From contig NZ_CP128360.1 of the NCBI RefSeq assembly GCF_030345095.1, positions 2,790,001 to 2,854,000 on the forward strand: 64,000 nucleotides of DNA, read 5' to 3'. A program made the position numbers and the translations under genes. This document shows, in pieces, positions 36,295-44,374 of the stretch; positions within the stretch are counted from its first letter, which is position 1, and each line of letters opens with the position of its first letter. Source of the DNA: Solwaraspora sp. WMMA2056 (GTDB lineage: Bacteria > Actinomycetota > Actinomycetes > Mycobacteriales > Micromonosporaceae). The notes under the pieces were generated by a model, which worked only from the letters and a program-made list of their open reading frames with translations, was not told the origin of the DNA and did not search any database.

Positions 36295-37199
36295 CGCCGG
36301 CCGCCGCGCCCGGTTGCGCCACCAGCGGTACGCCCGTTGCCGTTGCCCGGGTGGTGGCCGTTGCCGGCGACGCTGCCCAACTCGGCGGTGACGACCGCGG
36401 CGGCCCGTTGCAGGGCGGCGGCGAGCGGGCTGTCGGTGCCCTCCGGCACCGAGGTGGTGGTCCCGACGATCGCCATGGCGGCGATCAGCGTCTGACCCCG
36501 GAAGATCGGCGCGGCGATGCTGCGGACCCCGTTGACCGACGGGGTGTTGGCGGAGATCCCGGTCCGGCGGATCTTGTCGACCTCGTGCCGCAGCTCGGCC
36601 GAAGCGGCCAGGTCGTCGGCGAGGCCGGGGACGTCCTCGGCGGGCAGGAAGGCGCAGAAGACCCGCCCCTGGGCGGATTCGGTCCGCGACAGCCGGGAGC
36701 CGGTCCGCACGCTGACCCGGATCACCCGGTCGGTGTTGTCGTCGGCACGGACCACCACGGCGGTGTCGCCGTCCCAGACGCTGAGCACCACGGTCTCGTC
36801 GACCTCGCGGACGAGCTGCTGCATGTGCGGGCCGGCGATGCTGATCACCGGCATCGCGGCGCGGGCGGCGGCGGACAGGGTGAGGATCTGCGGGCCGAGG
36901 GAGTAGAGGCCTTCGCGTTCGTCGTAGCGCAGCAGGTTGCTCTCCCGCAACGCCTTGGTGTAGCGGTGGGCGGTGGCCTTGCTGGTGCCGAGGCTGGCGG
37001 TGAGCTCGTTGAGGCTCAACCGGGGGCGGGCGGCGGTGAACGCGTTGAGGATCACCGCGGCGCGCTGCACGGTCTGGATCGCCGGGGCGCTCTGCTCGGC
37101 CACCGCCGGGCCGGCCACTGCGGGCTCCGCAGGCTCGGCCACTGCGGGCTCCGCCACCGGGGCGCTCTGCCCGGCAGCCGGGGGGCTGTCGTCCGCCAT
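36291..37199 (-). CDS. IclR-family transcriptional regulator 2
   Basis: 302 residues from ATG 37199, which follows AGGAAG. An Ala/Pro/Glu-rich N-terminal stretch of about 45 residues precedes the HTH (AIQTVQRAAVILNAF; LTASLGTSKATAHRYTKAL). The effector domain (TVVLSVWDGDTAVVVRADDN) and a Gly/Asn-rich tail follow. It is clearly related to regulator 1 along the whole domain. An island dyad lies about 100 bases upstream (37301), consistent with autoregulation. Confidence 0.9.
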   Translation of the reverse strand: MADDSPPAAGQSAPVAEPAVAEPAEPAVAGPAVAEQSAPAIQTVQRAAVILNAFTAARPRLSLNELTASLGTSKATAHRYTKALRESNLLRYDEREGLYSLGPQILTLSAAARAAMPVISIAGPHMQQLVREVDETVVLSVWDGDTAVVVRADDNTDRVIRVSVRTGSRLSRTESAQGRVFCAFLPAEDVPGLADDLAASAELRHEVDKIRRTGISANTPSVNGVRSIAAPIFRGQTLIAAMAIVGTTTSVPEGTDSPLAAALQRAAAVVTAELGSVAGNGHHPGNGNGRTAGGATGRGGRR

Positions 37200-37300
37200 C
37201 TGGCTTCCTAACGAGAGGCGCGGCATGTGCGGCGAAGGCGCGGGGTGGTGGCTGCGCCGCGACGGCGTCGATACATCGACCGCCGATACATGCACGGAAA

Positions 37301-37317
37301 GTGAGACAGCATCATGG
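37301..37317. promoter_or_regulatory. IclR-like operator dyad, site 6 (IclR 2)
   Basis: GTGAGA-CAGCA-TCATGG matches 8 of 12 dyad positions. Closer to the gene a direct repeat GATACAT occurs twice (37270-37292). Both could contribute to control of the regulator. Confidence 0.4.
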
Positions 37318-37328
37318 CATACGGTACC

Positions 37329-38615
37329 TTATCTTGTCGATGCACCCGCGTGCCGTAGCGCGATGTCGGTGTAGATGTCGGCGAACCGGACGAGGTCGGC
37401 GATGGCGTACCGGTCCAGCCGGGGATCGGTCGGGTCCGGTCCGCGCGACGGCGGCCCGAGTCGGACCGTGGGCACCCCGCGACCCCGCAGTACGACCCCG
37501 TCGGTGGACCCGGTCCATCCGGTGACCGGCGACGGCGGCGTGCCGTGGGCCGCCGCCCAGGCGTCGGCGGCGTGCCGCGCGATGGGCGCGTCCGCCCCGG
37601 TGGCGGCGGCCGGATGCACCAGCTGCCCGTCCACCGCGACGCCGCAGCCGGCCAGTGGGGTGCCAGCGAGAGCGGCGGTCAGTGCGGTGTGCAGTCCGGC
37701 GCGGATCCGCGCCGGGTCGTCGCCGGGCACGGTCACCAGATAGAGGTACAGGTCGAGCCGTCCGGGCAGCAGATCGGGCTTGCCGGGCTGCCCGGCCCGG
37801 ACCGCGCCGATGCCGAGCTCGGCGCCGACCGGTGCTGTCGGGTCGGCGCGGTCGGCCAGGTGCCGGCACCGGAACTCCTCCAGCGCCGCGATCACGGTGC
37901 CGAGGTGGGCGAGCATGCCCCCGGGCGGTACGGCGCTCTCGCGGGCGAGTACCGGGTGGAACGCGGTGCTCAGCCGTACCCGTAGGAACATCGCCCCGGG
38001 TTCGGCGGTGAGCACCCCGGCCGGGCCGGTCTTGGCGACCACCGCCGCCGCTGGCGGCGGGTGGCGGTCCAGGTGATGCAGTACGCCGCTGGGCTGGTCG
38101 CCGTGCGGGTGGTACCGGTGGGTGCCGGCGGCGGCCAGCAGCAGGGTGAGCCGGTGCGGCCGGCCGGCGGCCCGCAGCGCGTCGGCGGCGGTGGTGAACC
38201 CGACCAGGGCGCTGGCTGCGGCGGCCCGGGCGACGCCGAGGCCGAAGGCGCTGACCAGCGTGGCGCCGTCCGGTTCGGTGGACCGGCGGAAGCCGCCGAC
38301 CGGACACGGCCCTGCGGCGCCGCCGGAGGTGCCGGTGACCGGTTCGTCGAATTCCGCCGCGCCGGTCAGCGAGGTGTCGAGGTGGGAGTAGATGAGCAGT
38401 TCGGGTGCCCCGCTGCCGAGTTGCGCGGTGGCGACCAGGTTGGCGCTGTGTGGTGCCTCGGCGCTGACCGGCAGCGGGTCGACCCGCCAGTCCAGTTGCG
38501 GCCAGGTGGCCCGGCCCCAGCCGGCGAGTCGACGCGCGGTCGCCTGCTCGTGACCGTACGGGGTCGGTCCGGCGGTCAGCACCGCCAGCGTCTCGACGAT
38601 CCGCTGCTCGCTCAT
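37329..38615 (-). CDS. M20-peptidase-like protein lacking the metal and catalytic residues
   Basis: 428 residues with M20/deacetylase fold cues: IYSHLDTS (HxD) near residue 77, a lid-type central domain, and GSTDGVVLRGRGVPTVRLGP near the end. Key positions are altered. GRGxxDxKG, with the bridging Asp, reads GLGVARAAAA. The DEE/EEE pair after the LTLLL strand reads AAAGT. No terminal His ligand is visible. It may be a pseudoenzyme, a binding protein or a different chemistry. It lies upstream of the ferredoxin operon on the opposite strand. Confidence 0.78.
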   Translation of the reverse strand: MSEQRIVETLAVLTAGPTPYGHEQATARRLAGWGRATWPQLDWRVDPLPVSAEAPHSANLVATAQLGSGAPELLIYSHLDTSLTGAAEFDEPVTGTSGGAAGPCPVGGFRRSTEPDGATLVSAFGLGVARAAAASALVGFTTAADALRAAGRPHRLTLLLAAAGTHRYHPHGDQPSGVLHHLDRHPPPAAAVVAKTGPAGVLTAEPGAMFLRVRLSTAFHPVLARESAVPPGGMLAHLGTVIAALEEFRCRHLADRADPTAPVGAELGIGAVRAGQPGKPDLLPGRLDLYLYLVTVPGDDPARIRAGLHTALTAALAGTPLAGCGVAVDGQLVHPAAATGADAPIARHAADAWAAAHGTPPSPVTGWTGSTDGVVLRGRGVPTVRLGPPSRGPDPTDPRLDRYAIADLVRFADIYTDIALRHAGASTR

Positions 38616-38646
38616 CGCCTCATCCCATCACCGCCGTGACAGTTAT

Positions 38647-38663
38647 CCAAGATGACGTCTCGC
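38647..38663. promoter_or_regulatory. IclR-like operator dyad, site 7 (ferredoxin/aldolase operon)
   Basis: CCAAGA-TGACG-TCTCGC matches 10 of 12 dyad positions and sits 3 bases upstream of the -35 box. It also lies 31 bases upstream of the divergent M20-like gene. Confidence 0.6.
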
Positions 38664-38666
38664 ATG

Positions 38667-38696
38667 TTGACATAGCCGGGGCGCTGTCTCTAGCGT
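38667..38696 (+). promoter_or_regulatory. sigma70-like promoter of the ferredoxin/aldolase operon
   Basis: TTGACA (38667-38672), 18 bases, TAGCGT (38691-38696), predicting a leader of about 100 bases before the ferredoxin ATG. Confidence 0.65.
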
Positions 38697-38800
38697 GACG
38701 TGACATCAACCAGGTCGCCGCCCCACCCGATGAGCGCAGGTCGCGGAGGGTGCCGGGACGCCCGGACCGGCGACTGCCCCCCATTGGCGCAGGAGGACCG

Positions 38801-39112
38801 ATGACCTACGTGGTCACCGACGAATGTGTGGACGTGCAGGACCGGTCGTGCGTCGAGGAATGCCCCGTGGACTGCATCTACGAGGGCGACCGGATGATGT
38901 ACATCAACCCGGACGAGTGCGTCGACTGCGGTCGGTGCGAACCGGTCTGCCCGGTCACCTCGATCTTCCACCTGGACGACCTGCCCGCCGATCAGGCCCG
39001 GTTCGGCCCGATCAACGCCGAGTTCTTCACCGAGATCGGCACCCCGGGCGGCGCCCGCAAGATCGGCCGGATCGGCCACGACCATCCGGCGGTCAGCGGC
39101 GGGGCCAGCTGA
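38801..39112 (+). CDS. FdxA-type ferredoxin (3Fe-4S / 4Fe-4S)
   Basis: 103-residue bacterial ferredoxin. DRSCVEECPVDCIYEG and DECVDCGRCEPVCPV give two cluster motifs of the seven-iron type. ATG at 38801 is preceded by GGAGGACC. It is followed, with stop/start overlap, by a ferredoxin reductase. The pair can supply electrons to the Rieske oxygenase encoded at 49531, which has no reductase of its own nearby; that link is inferred. Confidence 0.92.
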   Translation: MTYVVTDECVDVQDRSCVEECPVDCIYEGDRMMYINPDECVDCGRCEPVCPVTSIFHLDDLPADQARFGPINAEFFTEIGTPGGARKIGRIGHDHPAVSGGAS

Positions 39113-40092
39113 TGAGCATCGAACACGAGGTCGACCTCGCCATCGTCGGTGCCGGCCCGGCCGGGCTCTACGCCGCCTACTATGCCGGATTCCGGGGGAT
39201 GACGGTCGCGATCGTCGACTCGCTGCCCGAACCGGGTGGGCAGATCGCCGCCCTCTACCCGGAGAAGGAGATCTTCGACATCGCCGGCCTGCCGGCGATC
39301 AAGGGGCAGCAGCTCGTCGACGCCCTGCTCACCCAGGCCGCCACCGCCAAACCCACCTTCCTGCTGGGCGAGAGCGCCGTGGAGCTGACCAACGCCGACG
39401 ACCACGTACGGATCGGCACCGACGCCGGCAGCCAGGTCCGCGCCAAGGCGGTTCTGCTGACCGCCGGGATCGGCACCTTCACCCCACGCGAACTGCCCGT
39501 CGGCAACGACCACCTCGGCCGGGGACTGCGCTACTTCGTGCCCCGGCTGGAGGAGCTCGCCGGCCAGGACGTGGTGGTCGTCGGTGGCGGGGACTCCGCC
39601 GTCGACTGGGCGTTGGCCCTGGAGCCGTACGCCACCAGCGTCACCCTGGTGCACCGTCGGCCCCAGTTCCGGGCCCACGAACGCAGCGTCGAGCAGTTGC
39701 ACGCCTCCACCGTGCGGGTGGTCACCCCGTACGAGGTCAGTGGCATCGCCGGCGACCCGCAGCTGACCTCGGTGACCATCAGCGAGGTCCGCGGCGACGG
39801 GCGCGAGGAGCTGCCCGCCCAGGCGGTGGTGGCCGCTCTCGGCTTCATCGCCGACCTCGGACCGATGCGGCAGTGGGGACTGGAGATGACCAACCGGCAC
39901 ATCGCCGTCGACCGGTCGATGCGTACCAACCTGCCCCGGGTCTTCGCCGCCGGCGACGTCACCGACTATCCCGGCAAGGTGCGGTTGATCTCGGTCGGCT
40001 TCGGTGAAGCCGCCGCCGCCGTCAACAACCTGGCACCGCTGGTCAATCCGGCGCTGAGCACCGTCCCCGGCCACTCCTCGGACGCCGCGTGA
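39112..40092 (+). CDS. ferredoxin-NAD(P) reductase, thioredoxin-reductase-like
   Basis: 326-residue flavoprotein of the YumC type. FAD motif LAIVGAGPAGLYAAYYAGF at the N terminus, NAD(P) motif VVVVGGGDSAVDWALAL (about residue 160), and FAAGDVTDYPGKVRL near the end. There is no CxxC pair, which separates it from thioredoxin reductase. ATG at 39112 overlaps the ferredoxin stop; the C terminus overlaps the next gene by GTGA. Confidence 0.92.
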   Translation: MSIEHEVDLAIVGAGPAGLYAAYYAGFRGMTVAIVDSLPEPGGQIAALYPEKEIFDIAGLPAIKGQQLVDALLTQAATAKPTFLLGESAVELTNADDHVRIGTDAGSQVRAKAVLLTAGIGTFTPRELPVGNDHLGRGLRYFVPRLEELAGQDVVVVGGGDSAVDWALALEPYATSVTLVHRRPQFRAHERSVEQLHASTVRVVTPYEVSGIAGDPQLTSVTISEVRGDGREELPAQAVVAALGFIADLGPMRQWGLEMTNRHIAVDRSMRTNLPRVFAAGDVTDYPGKVRLISVGFGEAAAAVNNLAPLVNPALSTVPGHSSDAA

Positions 40093-41063
40093 GCGCCCCG
40101 GCCGCCGACGCGCGGCGTACCCCCGGCACCGGCCAGACCGTGGGCACCGACGCACCGACCGGGCTCGCGCTGCTCGCCACCCGGCGCGGGCTGGCCCGCA
40201 TCTGCGGTGACGGCACCGCCGAACTGCTCGATCTGCCGTACCGTGACGTGGCCGACCTGCTGCGGGCCGGCGCCGGCCTCGCCCCGGCGGCGACCGCGTC
40301 GGCGCGCGAGCGGCTACCGCTGGACACCCTCACCGCCGAGCTGGTCGCCCCGCTGGGCAGCACCCGGGCGGTCTGGGGCGTCGGCCTCAACTACCACTGC
40401 AAGGCCCGGGCCGCCGGCCGGGCGCTGCCCGCCGAACCGGTGCTCTACCTCAAGTCGGCAAGCGCCGGCTCCGGCCCGGACGCCACCGTGGCACTGCCCG
40501 CCTCGGTCAGCAGCCAACCCGACTACGAAGGCGAGATCGCCCTGGTCATCGGGGCCCGGATGCACCGTACGCCGGCCGAACAGGCCTGGTCGCACGTCGC
40601 GGCGATCACCGCCGCCAACGACCTGACCGCCCGGGACGTGATGGCTACCTCGGCCAACCCGACCCTGGCCAAGAGTTTCCCCGGCTTCGGCGCGCTCGGC
40701 ACCTCGGTGCTCGACATCGCCGCCGTGCCCGACCGCGACGCCATCGAAGTGCGGACCACGGTCAACGGCGAGGTACGCCAGGAAGCGACCAGCGCGGACC
40801 TGATCTTCCCGGTGCCGCAGCTGCTCGCCTGGATCACCCGGTACGTGATCCTCGAACCGGGTGACGTAGTGCTCACCGGAACCCCGGCCGGCACCGGCCA
40901 GGACCGGGGCTGCTTCCTACGCCCCGGTGACCTGGTCGAGGTCTCGGTCGGCGGGGTGCTGCCGCTGCGTACCCGGTTCTGCGCCGAGACCCCCACCGAG
41001 ACCCCCGCCGGTGATCCGGCCGAAAACTCTCCTTCGCACAGAAAGCCGCACACCCATGACTGA
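40089..41063 (+). CDS. fumarylacetoacetate hydrolase-family enzyme
   Basis: 324-residue FAH-family protein. WGVGLNYHCKARAAG, LYLKSASAGSG, YEGEIALVIG (metal-binding Glu) and the closing GDVVLTGTPAGTGQDRGCFLRPGD are typical. Family members are hydrolases, isomerases or decarboxylases such as HpaG, HpcG and MhpD-like hydratases in meta-cleavage pathways. The 30-residue N-terminal leader before the domain is longer than usual. It overlaps the next gene by 8 bases. Confidence 0.92.
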   Translation: MSAPAADARRTPGTGQTVGTDAPTGLALLATRRGLARICGDGTAELLDLPYRDVADLLRAGAGLAPAATASARERLPLDTLTAELVAPLGSTRAVWGVGLNYHCKARAAGRALPAEPVLYLKSASAGSGPDATVALPASVSSQPDYEGEIALVIGARMHRTPAEQAWSHVAAITAANDLTARDVMATSANPTLAKSFPGFGALGTSVLDIAAVPDRDAIEVRTTVNGEVRQEATSADLIFPVPQLLAWITRYVILEPGDVVLTGTPAGTGQDRGCFLRPGDLVEVSVGGVLPLRTRFCAETPTETPAGDPAENSPSHRKPHTHD

Positions 41064-42243
41064 GAATGCTCCCCGGTACGACCTGGTGCTGGCCGGCGGC
41101 GAGGTGTTCGACTCGGCCACCGGCGCCAGCCAGGTCGCTGACGTCGCGGTGACCGGCGACCGGATCGCCCGGATCGCCCCCGGCCTGTCCGGCGACGCCC
41201 GCGAGGTGATCGACTGCGCCGGCCGGTACGTGCTGCCCGGCCTGGTCGAGGGGCACACCCACATCTTCGCCGAGGTCTCCAAGGTGGGAGCCCCGCCGGA
41301 CGAGGCGCATCTGCACCGGGGTGTCGTCGCCGCCTGCGACGCCGGCACCGTCGGCGCCTCCACCTTCGCCGCCTTCGAGCGGTACGTGGCCGCGCCGGCG
41401 CGGATGCGGCTGGTCAACTTCCTCAACGTCAGCGTCCTCGGGCTGATCGACTTCCGGTTCGGCGAGCTGATCAACCCGGACACCCTGGTGATCGAGGATG
41501 CCCTGGCGGTCGCCGCCGACAACCCGCACCGGGTCCGCGGCTTCAAGATCCGGCTCTCCGAGGACGTCGTCGGCCACGACTGGCGCCCGCTGCTCAAGCG
41601 GTCCCTGGAGCTGTCCGCCGACGCCGACCTGCCGCTCATGATCCACATCGGGGAGACCCCGGAGCCGCTGCCGGCCGTGCTGGAGATGCTGCGCCCCGGC
41701 GACGTCGTCGCGCACTGCTACACCGGCAAGCCGTACGGCATCATGGCCGACGGCACCGTGCTGCCCGAGGTGTACGCCGCCCGGGAGCGCGGTGTGCTGT
41801 TCGAGTCGGCGCACGGCAAGAGCAACCTCAGCTTCAAGGTGGCCGAGCCGGCGATCGCGCAGGGCTTCTACCCGGACGTGATCACCTCCGACACCTCGGC
41901 CCGCAACTGGCGTGGCCCGGTGTTCGACCTGGTCACCAGCATGGCCAAGCTGCGGGCGCTGGGCATGACGATGGAGCAGATCGTGCCCCGGGTGACCAGC
42001 GCCCCGGCCCGGCTGACCGGCCTGGACGCCGAAGGCTACGGCAGCCTCGTCGAGGGCGGCCCGGCGCACGTCACCGTGCTCGCCGATGCCGACGAGGCGG
42101 TGCTGCCCGACGCGGCCGGCAACCAGATCACCGCCCCCCGGCTGGAGCCGGAAGTGGTGCTGTTGGCCGGCGAGCGGGTGCCGACCGTACCGTGGCGCGG
42201 CCTGCCCGCCGACCAGGCCGGGGCTGCCGGCCGGGCCGGCTGA
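41056..42243 (+). CDS. dihydroorotase-like amidohydrolase/deacetylase
   Basis: 395-residue binuclear amidohydrolase: HxH in GLVEGHTHIF, carbamylated-Lys position in RGFKIRLSEDV (about residue 175), His in MIHIGETP and VVAHCYTG, and Asp in ITSDTSA. The metal site is complete. It resembles the deacetylase-type group annotated as amidohydrolase/deacetylase metallohydrolases. ATG at 41056. It probably removes an acyl or opens a cyclic amide in the same pathway. Confidence 0.9.
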   Translation: MTENAPRYDLVLAGGEVFDSATGASQVADVAVTGDRIARIAPGLSGDAREVIDCAGRYVLPGLVEGHTHIFAEVSKVGAPPDEAHLHRGVVAACDAGTVGASTFAAFERYVAAPARMRLVNFLNVSVLGLIDFRFGELINPDTLVIEDALAVAADNPHRVRGFKIRLSEDVVGHDWRPLLKRSLELSADADLPLMIHIGETPEPLPAVLEMLRPGDVVAHCYTGKPYGIMADGTVLPEVYAARERGVLFESAHGKSNLSFKVAEPAIAQGFYPDVITSDTSARNWRGPVFDLVTSMAKLRALGMTMEQIVPRVTSAPARLTGLDAEGYGSLVEGGPAHVTVLADADEAVLPDAAGNQITAPRLEPEVVLLAGERVPTVPWRGLPADQAGAAGRAG

Positions 42244-42252
42244 GGGCCGACC

Positions 42253-43053
42253 GTGATGCGTACGGGGGTACACACCGGCCGGGCCGCGCTGCGTGAGCGG
42301 CTGCGGCGCGGCCGGCGGGTGGTCGGCACGTTTGTCAAACTGCCCGGCACCGACGCGGTCGAGCTGGCCGCCCAGGCCGGCCTCGACTTCGTCGTGGTCG
42401 ACCTGGAGCACTCCGGGTTGGACGAGCGGACCGCCGCCGGGCAGCTGCGGCACGCCGCCCTGCTCGGTCTGCCGGCCCTGGTCCGGCTGGCGGCGGTCGA
42501 CCCGGCGCAGGTCAACCGGCTGCTGGAGGCCGGCGCGGCCGGGGTGCAGCTGTCCACCGTACGGGCCCGCGCGCAGGTCGCCGCGCTGCAGGCCGCCGTC
42601 CGGTACGCCCCCGTCGGCCGGCGCAGCATCAGCCTGGCCCACCCGGCGGCCGGCTACGGGGCCGCCGGCCTGGACGCCTACCTGGCCGCCGAGGCCGCCG
42701 ACCCGCCGCTGCTGGTGGCCCAGATCGAGACCGCCGACACCGACGACCCGCTGCCCGACCTGCTCACCGACGCCCGTGGCGCGCCGAGCGTCGACGTCGC
42801 CTTCGCCGGCACCACCGACCTGGCGGTCAGTCTCGGCCTGGCCACCACCGACGACCAGGCGCCGCTGCTCCGCCGGGTCGGTGAGATCACCGACGCCGCC
42901 CGCGCCGCCGGTGTCACCCTGGGCGGGTGGGCGCCGGGCCGTGCCGACGACATCCTGCGGCGGTACGGCCTGACCAGCGCCACCTACCTGGTCGCCGGCT
43001 CCGACCTGCAACTGCTCGGCGCCGGACTGCGCCACCTCGCCACCGACAGCTGA
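42253..43053 (+). CDS. HpcH/HpaI-type aldolase
   Basis: 266-residue class II pyruvate aldolase fold. VGTFVKLPGTDAVELAAQAG and FVVVDLEHSG at the start, VNRLLEAGAAGVQLSTV, AQIETAD-type metal-ligand strand (VAQIETADTDD) and VAFAGTTDLAVSLG. Members split 4-hydroxy-2-oxo acids into pyruvate plus an aldehyde, the last step of meta-cleavage routes. Start is GTG 42253 or the ATG immediately after it. Confidence 0.92.
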   Translation: MMRTGVHTGRAALRERLRRGRRVVGTFVKLPGTDAVELAAQAGLDFVVVDLEHSGLDERTAAGQLRHAALLGLPALVRLAAVDPAQVNRLLEAGAAGVQLSTVRARAQVAALQAAVRYAPVGRRSISLAHPAAGYGAAGLDAYLAAEAADPPLLVAQIETADTDDPLPDLLTDARGAPSVDVAFAGTTDLAVSLGLATTDDQAPLLRRVGEITDAARAAGVTLGGWAPGRADDILRRYGLTSATYLVAGSDLQLLGAGLRHLATDS

Positions 43054-43075
43054 ACCCCTCGAAGGGAGTCCGGAC

Positions 43076-43453
43076 GTGCTGAACCCGCAGCTCTACCGCA
43101 CCTCGGTCAACTGGGACGACATCCCCGCCACCGACGTGCGCCCCGGCGTGCGACGCAAGGTGTACGCCACCGACGAGGTGGTGCTCGCCTGGCACGAACT
43201 CGCCGTCGGGATGGACCTCAACCCGCACACCCACGACGACTTCGACCAGCTGGTGATGATCCTCGGCGGCCGGTGCAACTACTACGTCGACGGCGTGCCG
43301 CACGACATGGGTCCGGGCTCGATGCTGCTGGTGCCGCGCGGTGCCGAGCACTACGTCGAGCCGACCGAGGGGCCCTGCATCAACCTGGACGTGTTCGCCC
43401 CGCCGCGTGCCGACTTCCTGGCGCACGCCTGGCGTCCCGCCACGCAGGACTGA
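43076..43453 (+). CDS. cupin-domain protein
   Basis: 125-residue single cupin. Motif 1 GMDLNPHTHDDFDQLVMILGG supplies two His and an acidic ligand; motif 2 is GSMLLVPRGAEHYVEP. GTG at 43076 follows AAGGGAG. It could be a dioxygenase, isomerase or sugar-related epimerase. It sits between the aldolase and ribokinase. Confidence 0.88.
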   Translation: MLNPQLYRTSVNWDDIPATDVRPGVRRKVYATDEVVLAWHELAVGMDLNPHTHDDFDQLVMILGGRCNYYVDGVPHDMGPGSMLLVPRGAEHYVEPTEGPCINLDVFAPPRADFLAHAWRPATQD

Positions 43454-43459
43454 GCTGAG

Positions 43460-44374
43460 ATGCCCGACATCGTGGTGGTCGGCAGCCTCAACGTCGACGT
43501 GGTGGTGCCCCTGGATCGGCTGCCCGACCCCGGGCAGACGGTGCTCAGCGCCGCCGACCATTCCCGGGCCGGTGGCGGCAAGGGTGCCAACCAGGCGGTG
43601 GCGGCCGCCCGGCTCGGTCGTTCGGTGGCGATGGTCGGCGCGGTAGGCGACGACCCGGAAGGGCAGTGGCTGACCGGGCTGCTGGCCGCCGAAGGCGTCG
43701 ACACCTCGGCGGTGCTGCGCGCCCCCCGCCCCACCGGGCAGGCGATCGTGCTGGTCACCGCCGACGGCGACAGCACCATCGCGGTCAGCTCCGGGGCCAA
43801 CATGTGGCTCGCCGCCGAGCACCTGCGGCCGTACGCCGACCTGATCGGTGACGCCGCCGCCGTACTGCTGCAGCAGGAGGTCGACGCGGCGGTGGTGGCC
43901 GCGGCGGTGGCCGCCGCCCGCGGCCTGGTCGTGGTGAACCCGGCGCCGGCCCGACCGGTCGACGCGGCGACCCTGGCCCGGGTCGACGTGCTGGTGCCCA
44001 ACCGGGGCGAACTGGCGGCGCTGGCCGGTGCCGGCTCGTCGGTGTCCGGTGGCGGGGCCGGCGATGCCGCCGCGCTGGCCGCGATGGCCCGATCGCTGCG
44101 CACCCGGGGGCCGGTGGTGGTGACGCTCGGCGTCGACGGCGCCCTGGTGGTGACCGCCGACCGGGAGCTTCTGGTGCCGGCCGAGCAGGTCGACGCGGTG
44201 GACGCCACCGGTGCCGGGGACACCTTCTGCGCGGCGTTGGCCGACGCGCTGCTCGACGGGGCGGCGATCGTCGACGCGGCCCGGTGGGCCAGCCGGGCGG
44301 CGGCGGTGACGGTGACCCGGCCCGGCGCGATGGCCGCCGCCCCGCGCCGGGCCGAGGTGCTCGCCGTCGGCTAG
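43460..44374 (+). CDS. rbsK: ribokinase (PfkB family)
   Basis: 304-residue PfkB carbohydrate kinase. GGKGANQAVAAARLG near residue 38 and the anion-hole motif DATGAGDTFCAALADAL (about residue 250) fit ribokinase best. It would phosphorylate ribose or a related sugar released from a nucleoside-like substrate, which fits the BMP-type importer in the window. Last gene of the operon; its stop overlaps a convergent gene by 4 bases. Confidence 0.88.
   Translation: MPDIVVVGSLNVDVVVPLDRLPDPGQTVLSAADHSRAGGGKGANQAVAAARLGRSVAMVGAVGDDPEGQWLTGLLAAEGVDTSAVLRAPRPTGQAIVLVTADGDSTIAVSSGANMWLAAEHLRPYADLIGDAAAVLLQQEVDAAVVAAAVAAARGLVVVNPAPARPVDAATLARVDVLVPNRGELAALAGAGSSVSGGGAGDAAALAAMARSLRTRGPVVVTLGVDGALVVTADRELLVPAEQVDAVDATGAGDTFCAALADALLDGAAIVDAARWASRAAAVTVTRPGAMAAAPRRAEVLAVG

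Noticed and set aside
37201-37295. Longer N terminus for IclR 2 starting at 37295
   Set aside because: The ATG at 37199 has a ribosome site, and the extension is His/Ser/Pro-rich and unlike the family.
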